The notes: generated from the sequence alone by a model not told the origin. DNA of 64,000 bases from Paenibacillus sp. FJAT-29882 (GCF_001510645.1 NZ_LMVB01000001.1:2552981-2616980); one strand, 5' to 3'. Shown: positions 1 through 8,421, numbered from the stretch's first letter. Numbers and translations are program-made.

Positions 1-333
1 CTTTGCGTATCCATATGACGTGTTTTTCACGACTTTTCCATTTTTAATGATGATAAGTGCTGCTCCAGGGAAGCCATTCTTAATTTCATTCTCGATAAAT
101 GAATCAACTTCAGACAATTCTTTCGTAGAAAACCCTACATCCTCAGGTGTTTTTATTGAAGAGAGTGTAGGATATTTACTTTTATTCTGACATTGATTAT
201 CGTCAGTCTGTTTTGTATAATCGACATTTTCCTGATGAATGGTTGAGGAAAAAGCTGGTGTACTCCTTAACACGAATAGAAGAACCAATAGTACTAGTCC
301 TTTTTTATACATGTTATGTTTCATATTCTTCAT
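1..333 (-). CDS. Beta-lactamase-family serine hydrolase, N-terminal part (runs off the window)
   Basis: The minus strand is open from an ATG at 331-333 to the window edge, giving 111 residues. Residues 1-29 look like a signal peptide (basic start, then a run of Leu/Val and Ala-Phe-Ser), so the protein is probably exported. The last visible part, 'GAALIIIKNGKVV' followed by a Tyr-Gly pair, is the typical opening beta-hairpin of the class C beta-lactamase/penicillin-binding-protein fold. The catalytic SxxK lies outside the window, so activity cannot be judged. A GGAG six bases upstream supports the start. In-frame ATGs at 322 and 337 are alternatives. It could be a D-aminopeptidase or esterase rather than a true beta-lactamase. 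Confidence 0.7.
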   Translation of the reverse strand, partial: MKNMKHNMYKKGLVLLVLLFVLRSTPAFSSTIHQENVDYTKQTDDNQCQNKSKYPTLSSIKTPEDVGFSTKELSEVDSFIENEIKNGFPGAALIIIKNGKVVKNTSYGYAK

Positions 334-475
334 CCCCATCTCCACATTCAAAATAACTAATCTACAAATTAACGATCACCGAATGATAATATTAAGTAAC
401 ATCCTATTCATACCCTTTATCATCATAGCCTGTGTTTTACGTATCATTTTTATTTATCCTTTTTAATAATAAAAA

Positions 476-590
476 GCGGTTGTCCCAAAAGAGTCTGACC
501 TCACGCTCCATACATCGTTTCTTGTGTCATTTATACGTAGAAACGATGTATTAAGTGTGAGGTTTGATCCTTTCGATTTGGGACAACCGC
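476..590. repeat. Long palindromic intergenic repeat (family A, copy 1), probable terminator
   Basis: A perfect 14-bp inverted repeat (476-489 with 577-590) encloses a second, imperfect stem containing GTCTGACCTCAC and its degenerate complement. It lies just past the stop codon of the metal ATPase gene. Related hairpins at 13537, 23636, 35367 and 40363 share the GGTCTGACC/GGTCAGACC core. Confidence 0.7.
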
Positions 591-600
591 CGTGATATGA

Positions 601-2520
601 TTAATTCTTCAGTAATCGTAAACTATTTAATATAACTAAAATTGTACTTCCTTCATGGCCGATCACGCCAAACGGTAGATCAAGGAACTGCATGAAGTTC
701 GAAGCAATTAAAAGCGTGATAACAGTAATGGAGAAAATCACATTCTGCTTGATGATTCGGTTCATTTTTTTTGATAATTTGACCGCTTCAGCAATCCTCG
801 GAAGATCATTTTTCATCAGAACAACATCAGCTGTTTCTAAAGCAACATCCGTTCCTTCACCCATCGCAATTCCGACTGATGCTGTAGCAAGCGCAGGCGC
901 ATCATTAATTCCGTCACCGACCATCGCAACTGTACCAAATTGCTCTTTCAGCCGTTTCACTTCATCTACTTTTGTTTCAGGTAGACACTCAGCGATATAG
1001 GCATCCACATGGCTTTCTGAGGCAATCGCATTTGCCGTTTTCTCTCCGTCACCTGTAAGCATAATCGTATGAATACCTTCTTGTTTGAGGGCTTCGATCG
1101 CCGCAATCGTTTCTGATCGGACAACATCTTTAAGTGTCATAATCCCGGCAATTCCTTTATCATCTCTAGCAAACACGATTGTTTTTCCTTGTTCAGCAAG
1201 TTCTTGTGCAATGCCGTTTTGGAATTGTTCCGCTTCCTCATGACCAACAAATTCCGATCTACCTACTTTCCACTGCACCCCGCCAAAATAAGCTTGCACG
1301 CCATATCCAGAGATATCTTCCATGTCCTCTGGCTTTATTAATTCTTTAGAAATCCTGTCTTTTGTAAAGCGAACAATTGCCGACGCTAACGGATGGTTTG
1401 AATAATTTTCAATAGAAGCTACATGTTGTAGGAAATCCACTTCTGTCACGTCATCACGAAGTACAATATCCGTTACCTCAGGTTTTCCTTTTGTCAAAGT
1501 ACCTGTTTTATCAAGAGCAATCGCTTGTAAATTACCTAAATTCTCTAGGTGGACACCGCCTTTAAATAAGATACCATGGCGTGCACCGTTTGAAATAGCT
1601 GATAATGTAGCTGGCATAATCGATGCAACCAGTGCACATGGGGATGCGACTACTAATAATATCATCGCTCGATAAAATGTTTCCGTCCAACTCCACCCTA
1701 ACAGGAAATGGGGCGCAAACATCATCAATGCCACAACGGATAAAACTACTTTCACATAGGTACCTTCGAATCGCTCAATAAATAGCTGTGAAGGTGATTT
1801 TTCACTTTGTGCTGATTGTACAAGAGTAATGATTTTTTGAAAAAGAGTTTCACTACTTGGTTTAGTAATTTCAACAGTTATTGTCCCACGAAGATTAACC
1901 GTCCCTGCAAAAACCTCATCATGTACTGTTTTACTAACAGGAAAGGATTCACCCGTTATCGCAGCTTCATCTAAATTCGTCTTCCCGTCATTAATTTTCC
2001 CATCTGACGGTACTCGTTCACCCGGCTTGATTAAGATTAGATCACCGACACGAAGCTGTGATACAGCGACTTTCATTTCAATTCCATCTGTAATTCTTAG
2101 TGCTTCTTCTGGCTGTAAATCCATGAGTGCAGATATTTCTTTATGGCTTTTATTCATCGTATAAGTTTCCAAGGCACCGCTTAGTGCAAAGATAAAAATT
2201 AAGATAGCCCCTTCTGTCCAATAGCCAATGATTGCAGAACCAATTGCAGCAAGAATCATTAACATTTCTACATTCAATTCTTTATCGGCAATGGTATCTT
2301 CAATGCCTTCTTTTGCCTTCGCATATCCCCCAATAATAAAGGCTGCCAAATAAATAACGATTGAAGTAGTTGATAATCCAATGGAAGAAAGAATCCATCC
2401 AAATAATATAAGAACCCCACTAAATAAAGCAGCAATTAATTCGATATGTGGTGTTACTTTGTCAAGCCATGAAGTTTGGTATTGTGCAGGTTTTTGTAAG
2501 TGTTTCGTTTCGGCAAGCAT
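601..2520 (-). CDS. pfeT: P1B-type heavy-metal-translocating ATPase, PfeT/ZosA-like
   Basis: This membrane ATPase couples ATP hydrolysis to export of a divalent metal, most likely Fe(II) by analogy with PfeT/FrvA. In 639 residues I see TGES (about 189-192), the membrane motif Ser-Pro-Cys (293-295), DKTGTLT with the phosphorylated Asp (337), GDGIND (535) and HEGST in the last helix (622). SPC plus HEGxT with no N-terminal metal-binding domain is the P1B-4 signature, unlike CPC-type copper pumps. The ORF extends upstream to 2562, but AGAGGAGG at 2528-2535 selects the ATG at 2518-2520. Fur-box-like sites lie directly upstream. Transport of Zn or Co cannot be excluded from sequence alone. Confidence 0.85.
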   Translation of the reverse strand: MLAETKHLQKPAQYQTSWLDKVTPHIELIAALFSGVLILFGWILSSIGLSTTSIVIYLAAFIIGGYAKAKEGIEDTIADKELNVEMLMILAAIGSAIIGYWTEGAILIFIFALSGALETYTMNKSHKEISALMDLQPEEALRITDGIEMKVAVSQLRVGDLILIKPGERVPSDGKINDGKTNLDEAAITGESFPVSKTVHDEVFAGTVNLRGTITVEITKPSSETLFQKIITLVQSAQSEKSPSQLFIERFEGTYVKVVLSVVALMMFAPHFLLGWSWTETFYRAMILLVVASPCALVASIMPATLSAISNGARHGILFKGGVHLENLGNLQAIALDKTGTLTKGKPEVTDIVLRDDVTEVDFLQHVASIENYSNHPLASAIVRFTKDRISKELIKPEDMEDISGYGVQAYFGGVQWKVGRSEFVGHEEAEQFQNGIAQELAEQGKTIVFARDDKGIAGIMTLKDVVRSETIAAIEALKQEGIHTIMLTGDGEKTANAIASESHVDAYIAECLPETKVDEVKRLKEQFGTVAMVGDGINDAPALATASVGIAMGEGTDVALETADVVLMKNDLPRIAEAVKLSKKMNRIIKQNVIFSITVITLLIASNFMQFLDLPFGVIGHEGSTILVILNSLRLLKN

Positions 2521-2553
2521 CTTTTTTCCTCCTCTTAATTTCGTAATTCTCAA

Positions 2554-2605
2554 TGATACCAATTCTCATTTAGTGGAGATCCAATTGAGAAAGATAATCA
2601 GCATC
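2554..2605 (-). promoter_or_regulatory. Fur-box-like sites upstream of the metal ATPase
   Basis: Positions 2587-2605 match the 19-bp Fur consensus GATAATGATAATCATTATC at 15 of 19 bases. Positions 2554-2568 match the 7-1-7 form (TGATAAT-n-ATTATCA, reverse strand) at 12 of 14. A weaker PerR-like sequence is at 2705-2719. Iron-dependent control fits a PfeT-type exporter. Which regulator binds is inferred. Confidence 0.5.
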
Positions 2606-2796
2606 ATTTATCATATAATTTATCAGAAACAGTGTATTTGCGTATCTTGTTATGAATATCTTTAGATTTATTTATATAATATCATAGACCTTTAGAAAAA
2701 TAAACAATAATAATTCTAATTTAAGATAAATTACAAAAAACTTATAACTGTTATTCTTTTCCTTTAAGTAATCCATGTTGTATGATGTAGAAAATA

Positions 2797-3117
2797 ATGT
2801 TTTTTCAAATATCGGAGGGATCTATTATCAAAAATCTACTTAATCAATTTATCTCATTAGGTGTAGAGGCAGCCGTTTTTAGTAAAGAACAAATTGAAAG
2901 ATCAGTTGAGGACCTTGTTAGAAAAGGGGAAATTAGTAAAGGGGAATCGAGAGAACTTATTGAACGCCTAATCGAAAAAGGTTCGAAAATGCGTGAAGAA
3001 ATGGATTCAATCATCGCTTCAAAAGTTAGTCAAACGCTAGATCAACTTCATCTAGTTTCTAAAGATGAATTGAGAAAATTAGAACGGAGAATTGAAGAAT
3101 TGGAACGAAGAGAGTGA
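2797..3117 (+). CDS. Phasin-like coiled-coil protein upstream of an ABC1/UbiB kinase
   Basis: About 100 residues, almost all alpha-helical and highly charged. The run 'DLVRKGEISKGESRELIERL' and the C-terminal heptads ending in Arg-Arg-Glu resemble phasin/PHA-granule-associated proteins (Pfam phasin_2 type). It abuts the UbiB-like gene, an arrangement seen in many bacilli, so a role in membrane lipid or quinone metabolism is possible but unproven. The start is odd. The only in-frame ATG (2797) has no Shine-Dalgarno sequence, while a strong GGAGG at 2814-2818 lies inside the frame and points to ATT at 2824 or ATC at 2827. The real protein may therefore lack the first nine residues. Confidence 0.65.
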   Translation: MFFQISEGSIIKNLLNQFISLGVEAAVFSKEQIERSVEDLVRKGEISKGESRELIERLIEKGSKMREEMDSIIASKVSQTLDQLHLVSKDELRKLERRIEELERRE

Positions 3118-3138
3118 TTGTTTTTAGGAGGGGCCCTT

Positions 3139-4815
3139 ATGCTTGGCAAGAGAATGAAACATGCACATCGATATCAAGAAATTATTAGTGCTTTCCTAAG
3201 AAATGGCTTTGGCTATATCGTTAAAGAGCTCGGGTTAACGGAGATGTTGAGCATACCTAGAAAAATGGCCGGCTTGAATAATGATGTTTCTAGCCGTACA
3301 ATCGGCCAGCGAATTCGTACCTTTCTAGAAGATCTTGGTCCTACTTTCATCAAGCTCGGGCAAATTGCCAGCACACGGAGAGATATCATTCCTGAGCATA
3401 TTATTGTTGAATTAGAAAAGCTTCAGGATCGTGTGCCACCCTTTCCTTTTGAACAAGTACATAGCATCATTGAAAATGAACTTGGCGATCAACTTGACCG
3501 ACTGTTTGCTGAATTTAATGAAACCCCTTTGGCTACTGCTTCAATCGGACAAGTCCATTGGGCAAGACTTCATACTGGCGAAGAAATTGCGATTAAAGTG
3601 CAGCGGCCAAACATACGTCCTATTATTGAGACAGATATCGAAATCCTTGAAGATTTGGCACGTCTGATGGAATCAAGGCTCTCTTGGGCAAAAAGATATC
3701 GTCTATATGAAATGATTGAAGAGTTTTCGAAAGCTTTGCAGGCAGAACTTGATTATCATGTTGAAGGAAACAATTCAGAAAAAATAGCTAATCAATTCAA
3801 TAATCAAGCCAATATTCGCATTCCAGATATTTATTGGGATTTCTCAACAAAAAAAGTCTTAACAATGGAATATATTAAAGGTACAAAAATTAGTCAGCTC
3901 AAAGAATTGGATCTTCTCGGATATGATCGCAAAATTATTGCAAAACGTGTCACAAATTCTATGTTGCATCAAATTTTAATAGAAGGCTTTTTTCACGGAG
4001 ATCCACATCCAGGAAATATGATGGTTTTACCCGATGAAGTAGTCGTATTCATGGATTTCGGGATGGTCGGCCGGCTTACTTCAGACATGAAATATCAGTT
4101 GGCATCACTCGTCATTTCTTTAAAACGTGGTGATACCTCAGGAATCATAAAAGCAATTTCAAAAATGGGGATTCTCCCTGATCAGATAAACATGTCCTTA
4201 CTTCGGGCCGATGTGGATGAACTTAAAGATAAATATTATCACTTGCCGTTAAGCCAAATTAGTCTTGGGGAGGCAGTGAATGATCTGTTTACAGTTTCTT
4301 TTTATCATCAAATACAAATTCCAGCCGACATGACTATGCTTGGTAAAGCCCTTTTGACTGTTGAAAGAGTTGTGGCTGATTTGGACCCTGATTTTAATAT
4401 GGTGCAAGCTGCCGAACCATTCGGACAACGGCTACTATTAGACCGCTACCACCCAAAGAAAATCGTTAAAAACACGTGGAACCAACTGATTGAGTATACA
4501 GAGATCATTACTGAACTTCCTAAAAATATAAAAGACTTTTCAGATACATTAAAAAAAGGTAAGTTTCGGTTAGAAGTCACCATGCCAGATATTCATTTAC
4601 TTTTAGAAAAGTTAGACCGAATCAGTAATCGTTTATCTTTTAGTATTGTTCTTCTCGCATTCAGTATTATTATGGTTGGTCTTATTGTAGGTTCATCTAT
4701 CAGTGGGCAATCTACGTTATTGTGGAGACTACCAGCGATCGAAATTGGTTTTGGCATTGCACTTCTTATGCTCATTTGGTTACTCTATTCCATCTTTAAA
4801 TCAGGTAAATTTTGA
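3139..4815 (+). CDS. ABC1/UbiB (AarF) family atypical kinase, membrane-anchored
   Basis: The 558-residue protein has the UbiB-family hallmarks in order: the N-terminal KxGQ helix ('KLGQIASTR'), the Ala-rich nucleotide loop 'ASIGQVH', the Lys-containing 'AIKVQRP', the catalytic-loop equivalent 'GDPHPGN' and the metal-binding DFG. Two transmembrane helices fill the last 65 residues. Members act as ATPases in isoprenoid-quinone or lipid homeostasis; which one applies here cannot be read from sequence. AGGAGG at 3126-3131 selects the ATG at 3139 over the ORF start at 3118. It follows the phasin-like gene by about 20 bp, so the two are probably co-transcribed. Confidence 0.85.
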   Translation: MLGKRMKHAHRYQEIISAFLRNGFGYIVKELGLTEMLSIPRKMAGLNNDVSSRTIGQRIRTFLEDLGPTFIKLGQIASTRRDIIPEHIIVELEKLQDRVPPFPFEQVHSIIENELGDQLDRLFAEFNETPLATASIGQVHWARLHTGEEIAIKVQRPNIRPIIETDIEILEDLARLMESRLSWAKRYRLYEMIEEFSKALQAELDYHVEGNNSEKIANQFNNQANIRIPDIYWDFSTKKVLTMEYIKGTKISQLKELDLLGYDRKIIAKRVTNSMLHQILIEGFFHGDPHPGNMMVLPDEVVVFMDFGMVGRLTSDMKYQLASLVISLKRGDTSGIIKAISKMGILPDQINMSLLRADVDELKDKYYHLPLSQISLGEAVNDLFTVSFYHQIQIPADMTMLGKALLTVERVVADLDPDFNMVQAAEPFGQRLLLDRYHPKKIVKNTWNQLIEYTEIITELPKNIKDFSDTLKKGKFRLEVTMPDIHLLLEKLDRISNRLSFSIVLLAFSIIMVGLIVGSSISGQSTLLWRLPAIEIGFGIALLMLIWLLYSIFKSGKF

Positions 4816-4848
4816 TTAATTCAAGAAATGTATCTATCTTTTAATGAA

Positions 4849-4893
4849 GGTGGCGGTGCGGAGCTGATTTTGCGAAGCCCCGCCCCTTTTCCA
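4849..4893 (+). repeat. Dispersed repeat, family C (partial copy)
   Basis: The GC-rich string GGTGGCGGTGCGGAGCTGA followed by GCGAAGCCCCGCCCC recurs at 16717-16762 (inverted), 37681-37858 and 47940-48190. This copy has only the right-hand part. It is noncoding and sits directly 3' of the UbiB-like gene. Confidence 0.6.
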
Positions 4894-4913
4894 CTAAAAG
4901 GCTCATTTTCCAT

Positions 4914-4950
4914 AAGAAAAAGCTTAAGGGAACCCCTTAAGCTTTTTCTT
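4914..4950. terminator. Bidirectional intrinsic terminator
   Basis: A near-perfect palindrome (AAGAAAAAGCTTAAGGG and its complement) with A- and T-runs on both sides lies between the convergent UbiB-like and YxcD-like genes, so it can serve both. Confidence 0.9.
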
Positions 4951-5239
4951 ATTCTTTTACATAGGCGATAATGCCTTCATTATCATCTAGTACAAGTTCA
5001 ATACCTGCATATGGATCACGATTAAGCATATGGTCAAGCCAAAGTCTTAGTGCTTCAATAATATTTAACATAATTAAGATTTGCTGCCTACCATTGACAT
5101 AAACTTCTGCAGAGAATCCGTAATCATCGTCATACATTAATTCCACTTCGACTTCTTTTGGTGTAACTTGTTTCTTATCAGCGATATATATGCAAATGGC
5201 ATTAATGATATCTTGTTCAGAAATTTTTAACCTCTCCAT
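4949..5239 (-). CDS. YxcD-family (DUF2653) small cytosolic protein
   Basis: A 96-residue acidic protein matching the YxcD/DUF2653 family in length and layout: helical start 'MERLKISEQDIINAI', central 'VEVELMYDDDYGFSAEV' and an Asp/Glu-rich end. Function unknown. Its ATG overlaps the last 13 bases of the upstream membrane-protein gene (5227-5239), and the overlap contains GAGAGG, so the two are probably translationally coupled and work together. Confidence 0.75.
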   Translation of the reverse strand: MERLKISEQDIINAICIYIADKKQVTPKEVEVELMYDDDYGFSAEVYVNGRQQILIMLNIIEALRLWLDHMLNRDPYAGIELVLDDNEGIIAYVKE

Positions 5240-5667
5240 GGATTAGGATCATCTTTCTTCTTATTTTTAAAGAAAGTATAGATGCGTCGGATAATTGAGA
5301 TGAGAATGATAATAGCAATCAAATTCACCATAAATCCTAAAATCGCTCCAAGCCCACCCATGTTAGCAAATAAGCTACCAAATAAGAGACCGGCAATACC
5401 ACCATAAAGAATTCCTTTCATTAATCCCCCTTTAGTTATAGGATTACTCTTTGCTTTTGTATTTGATTTAGTTGTAGCGTCAGATTTCTTGTTGCTCTGG
5501 ATATTAGAATTATTGTTGGTTGTACTCCGATTCGTATCGAACGATCTTTTTCCTGATTTATATGACTTAGCGCTTACTGTATCTTCTTGTCCAAGAAGAA
5601 AATGACCTCCGACCGGAGCAAAGATCAGTGTAAGTGTCAAAAATGCAGTCATTGCTTTCTTTAGCAT
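5227..5667 (-). CDS. Secreted/membrane protein with Gly-rich transmembrane region, partner of the YxcD-like protein
   Basis: 146 residues: a signal peptide (residues about 1-25), a Ser/Asn/Thr/Lys-rich low-complexity linker (about 35-80), then two hydrophobic segments rich in Gly ('GGIAGLLFGSLFANMGG' and 'GFMVNLIAIIILISII') and a Lys-rich cytosolic tail. The Gly-rich membrane segment resembles the N-terminal half of bacterial Tim44-like proteins, without the Tim44 domain. GGAGG at about 5676 sets the ATG at 5667 rather than the ORF start at 5685. Function unknown. Confidence 0.7.
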   Translation of the reverse strand: MLKKAMTAFLTLTLIFAPVGGHFLLGQEDTVSAKSYKSGKRSFDTNRSTTNNNSNIQSNKKSDATTKSNTKAKSNPITKGGLMKGILYGGIAGLLFGSLFANMGGLGAILGFMVNLIAIIILISIIRRIYTFFKNKKKDDPNPWRG

Positions 5668-5716
5668 GTATGGTCCTCCATTCAAAATTGTTGTAAAGAA
5701 GTTTTACTTCTCACTT

Positions 5717-5970
5717 TTATCCCGGTTTAACAGGCTGTAAATCCCCGATTGGTGAGATACAGTGAAACTTACCGATGCGTAAGCAGAGGTTTAGTTGAGG
5801 CCCACAGGATGTGGGTCACACAGACCTTGCCCCCGGACGCGGCATACTTAGTCTGTGATTCATTAAACCTTAGTTCGTAGTGTCGCTTTATCGAAGATTT
5901 AGCGACACTAGAACGGGGCTAACCATCAATGGGGGATGAAAAAGCCCACTGATGGAAGTTTCACTGTATA
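5717..5970. repeat. Family B repeat (copy 1) carrying a structured insert
   Basis: The left end (TATCCCGGTTTAACAGGCTG) and right end (GGAAGTTTCACTGTATA) match the termini of the family B repeats elsewhere in the window. Between them lies unrelated GC-rich sequence that folds as a three-way junction: P1 5787-5793/5864-5870, P2 5801-5805/5811-5815, P3 5819-5825/5851-5857. A separate 10-bp hairpin follows (5878-5887/5901-5910). No ORF is present. This accounts for the gene-free stretch 5668-6089. Confidence 0.6.
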
Positions 5971-6089
5971 TACATTACTATATACGGCTTAAAAAATAAA
6001 AGGTTTCATTTTATTGAAATAGTGATTCAAAATTTTTAAATGGAATATTACTAGTTTCATGTTTAACTTTCTAGTAGTGAGGATAAATT

Positions 6090-6118
6090 AATAGGAGACA
6101 GGGTCCCTGTCTCCTATT
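6090..6118 (-). terminator. Palindromic terminator-like hairpin 3' of the cwlO-like gene
   Basis: AATAGGAGACAGGG and its exact complement form a 14-bp perfect stem with almost no loop, 12 bp beyond the stop codon. There is no strong T-run, so it may act as a 3' stabiliser rather than a classical terminator. Confidence 0.6.
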
Positions 6119-6129
6119 CACTTATTCTA

Positions 6130-7563
6130 TTAAAAACGATGAACTCGTCCATTGAAGTGTTGTGCCCAATAGCCGCTTGACATATTTGCAATCGCAACGC
6201 CAGTTGAACTTTGAGAACCGATAAATTTACCGCCACCAACATAAATTCCGACATGTCCATTTTTCTTATAAGTATCAAAGAATACCATATCACCAGGTTG
6301 CATATCACTTGCAGATACTTTAGTTCCATAATTCAACAATGTATCAGTGTTACCAACTGAACCAAGATTGATTCCAGCCTGAGCATATGCCCAGTAAACA
6401 AATGCAGAGCAGTCAAATCTTCCATTGTTAATATCCGATTGCGATCTACCACCACCAAATACATAAACGGAATTACCGATATATTTATTACCAGCAGTAA
6501 TTGCCGCGCTAAGGTTACGGCTTGGTGGAATGCTCACACTTGTGTTTGTATCATCATTATTGTCATAGTTTTTACTTGAACTATTTGTAGTTGAACTATT
6601 TGTAGTTGAACTATTTTTACTTGAACTATTTGTAGTTGAACTATTTGATGATGATTTTGTTGCAGATGGTTCTGAGCTAGATTTTTGCTTAGTTGATTCT
6701 TTCGGTGCATTTTTAGCTGCTTCACGAGCTGCTTTTTCTGCTAATTCTTCAGCACGTTTTTTCGCTGCTGCAATTTCCGCTTGACGATTTAGTTCTGCAG
6801 TAATATCCCCTTGGATTTTTACAACTTGTGCCGCTAAGTTTGCATCACGTTTTTTCAAGTCAGCAACTAGAGTAGCTGTTTCTGTTTCTTTTCCTTTCAA
6901 ACTTGCACTAAGTTGTAAGCTCTGAGATTTTTGCTCTTCAATTTGAGCACGCATGCCTTCAAGCTCTATTTTCATAGAAGTAAGGTCTGCTAGTTTTGTT
7001 TCAACGGCCGTTTGCTTTTCTTCCAACTCTTTCTTATCTGCTTCGTGTTGCGTTAAAATATCTTGGTCAGCTTCTACCATAGTCGCAACTGCACCAACAC
7101 GATCGATGAAGTTACCAAAGCTCGTAGCTCCGAGCAATACTTCAATATAACTCACATTACCGCCGCTCTCTTGATAAGAAACTGCACGTTCTTTCAAAAC
7201 CTCATTACGCTGTTCAATGCGTTTTTGAAGGGCTACAATATCTTCTTTAAGCTTCTTGATTTCTGCATTTGTTTCGTCAATTTGCACCTTTGTTTCGTCA
7301 ATTTTCGCATTATTGTCTTTAATCGCTTGTTCGATTCGTAGAATTTGCTCTGTTAATGTAGCTTGTTCAATTTGAAGTGCTTTAATCTTTGCAAGTGCGG
7401 CATTTATTTCAGATTGAACTCCACTTCTTTGCCCTTGAATGGTTTGTTGTTGGTTTTGCAAGTCGCTAATGGATTCTGCATGAACAGCTGGAACGGCAAC
7501 GATACTTCCCAAACTAAGCATAGCAGTAGTACTCAACACAAGTAATTTCTTTCTCAAAATCAT
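6130..7563 (-). CDS. cwlO: Secreted peptidoglycan endopeptidase, coiled coil plus NlpC/P60 (CwlO-like)
   Basis: The 477-residue secreted cell-wall hydrolase is predicted to cut D,L peptide bonds in peptidoglycan during elongation. Layout: signal peptide (1-29, ending VHA-ES), long coiled coil (about 30-285, the domain that contacts FtsEX in CwlO/PcsB proteins), a Ser/Thr/Asn/Lys spacer (about 290-345), then NlpC/P60 with catalytic Cys385 ('RFDCSAF') and His437 ('NGHVGIYVG'). The spacer is built from short repeated blocks of Asn/Ser/Thr/Lys encoded by a repeating DNA unit, so it may vary in length between strains. The start has an AGGGA Shine-Dalgarno sequence. It is monocistronic, with a long AT-rich leader region. 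Confidence 0.85.
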   Translation of the reverse strand: MILRKKLLVLSTTAMLSLGSIVAVPAVHAESISDLQNQQQTIQGQRSGVQSEINAALAKIKALQIEQATLTEQILRIEQAIKDNNAKIDETKVQIDETNAEIKKLKEDIVALQKRIEQRNEVLKERAVSYQESGGNVSYIEVLLGATSFGNFIDRVGAVATMVEADQDILTQHEADKKELEEKQTAVETKLADLTSMKIELEGMRAQIEEQKSQSLQLSASLKGKETETATLVADLKKRDANLAAQVVKIQGDITAELNRQAEIAAAKKRAEELAEKAAREAAKNAPKESTKQKSSSEPSATKSSSNSSTTNSSSKNSSTTNSSTTNSSSKNYDNNDDTNTSVSIPPSRNLSAAITAGNKYIGNSVYVFGGGRSQSDINNGRFDCSAFVYWAYAQAGINLGSVGNTDTLLNYGTKVSASDMQPGDMVFFDTYKKNGHVGIYVGGGKFIGSQSSTGVAIANMSSGYWAQHFNGRVHRF

Positions 7564-8005
7564 GTTTCCCTGCTTTCTTCTCTAGCCAAATTCGCCAATT
7601 AATCTATCTCCCTATCATAATCGTGAATATATATGGAACTAGAAATCTATGTATTATTTTTCGTTAATGGTTATTTATATATAAGCTAAATAAGTTGTTT
7701 CGATTTTTATCCTATAGAGAGTATAGCATCATAATTGGTCAGTATGGTAATAAACTCATTACAGTTATATTTCAATTGTTACAAAAAACAACTTTTTTTG
7801 CGCTTTTTCGAAAAAATTGGTGGATTATAGAAGGATTTTCCTTTGTTTGTTAATGATAGGACGTTTCAACTAAATTGTGAAAAAATTTTGCAATTCTTCT
7901 TAAGGCTGAATAACAATCTATTTACCTAGGTCTATTTACTTCTATTTATAAGAGTTTTGGAGAATCAAGACGGAGGGGTTCTTTTTATTATATGGATGAA
8001 CTACC
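7564..8005. other. AT-rich intergenic leader/promoter region of the cwlO-like gene
   Basis: No coding potential. TGTAAC and TGTAAT occur on the minus strand near 7760-7785 but with 14 rather than 5 bases between them, so I do not call a WalR box. No ydaO (c-di-AMP) riboswitch features are visible. Confidence 0.5.
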
Positions 8006-8040
8006 TAAAAAAGCCAGTATCCTTTTTTAGGGACACTAGC
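8006..8040 (-). terminator. Intrinsic terminator of the HesB-like gene
   Basis: On the minus strand, GCTAGTGTCC pairs with GGATACTGGC (one wobble pair) and is followed by a T-run, 12 bp after the stop codon. Confidence 0.85.
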
Positions 8041-8052
8041 TTCCACTTTCTG

Positions 8053-8355
8053 TTAATGATGATGTGCATGGTCTTTTGAAGGATTTGTAATTTCAAAACC
8101 TTCTTGCGGTACATAGAAGTATTTAATCCATACCCCGTCTAAGAATACTTCACGAGCATCCAGTAATATATCTATTTCTTTGTCCGTTTTTACAATTTCA
8201 TCATGTTCTGTTTGGGTATCAAGGGTAATATCATAATGAGCATGGTTGCCGTGCATATGTGTAATGATAACACGAATCATTTTTCCTTGAGCTTCTTCTT
8301 TGCTTAACATTTTTTTTAAAACTTTTGCAGCATTTCTGTTAATTTTTACATTCAT
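8053..8355 (-). CDS. HesB/IscA-fold (Fe-S_biosyn) domain protein lacking cysteines
   Basis: 100 residues starting 'MNVKINRNAAKVLKKML', with the beta-rich core expected of HesB/YneR-type proteins ('MIRVIITHMHGNHAHYDITL', 'GVWIKYFYV'). The cysteines that bind iron or Fe-S clusters in IscA are absent; there is no cysteine at all. Instead there are several histidines (HMHGNHAH) and a His-rich tail ending HAHHH, which could bind metal. AGGAGG upstream selects the ATG at 8355 over the ORF start at 8379. Family assignment is from overall pattern, so moderate. Confidence 0.55.
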   Translation of the reverse strand: MNVKINRNAAKVLKKMLSKEEAQGKMIRVIITHMHGNHAHYDITLDTQTEHDEIVKTDKEIDILLDAREVFLDGVWIKYFYVPQEGFEITNPSKDHAHHH

Positions 8356-8421
8356 TATATAATCCTCCTGTTTGAACACGTACTTATAGATTATTGTAAA
8401 TAGGGATTTGAAGGCTCTTAA

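Noticed and set aside
6534-6725. Gln/Val-rich 63-codon ORF
   Set aside because: It is an alternative frame of the repetitive Ser/Thr/Asn linker of the NlpC/P60 protein.
7564-8005. c-di-AMP (ydaO) riboswitch or WalR box upstream of the cwlO-like gene
   Set aside because: No conserved riboswitch segments are present, and the TGTAA half-sites are wrongly spaced for WalR.
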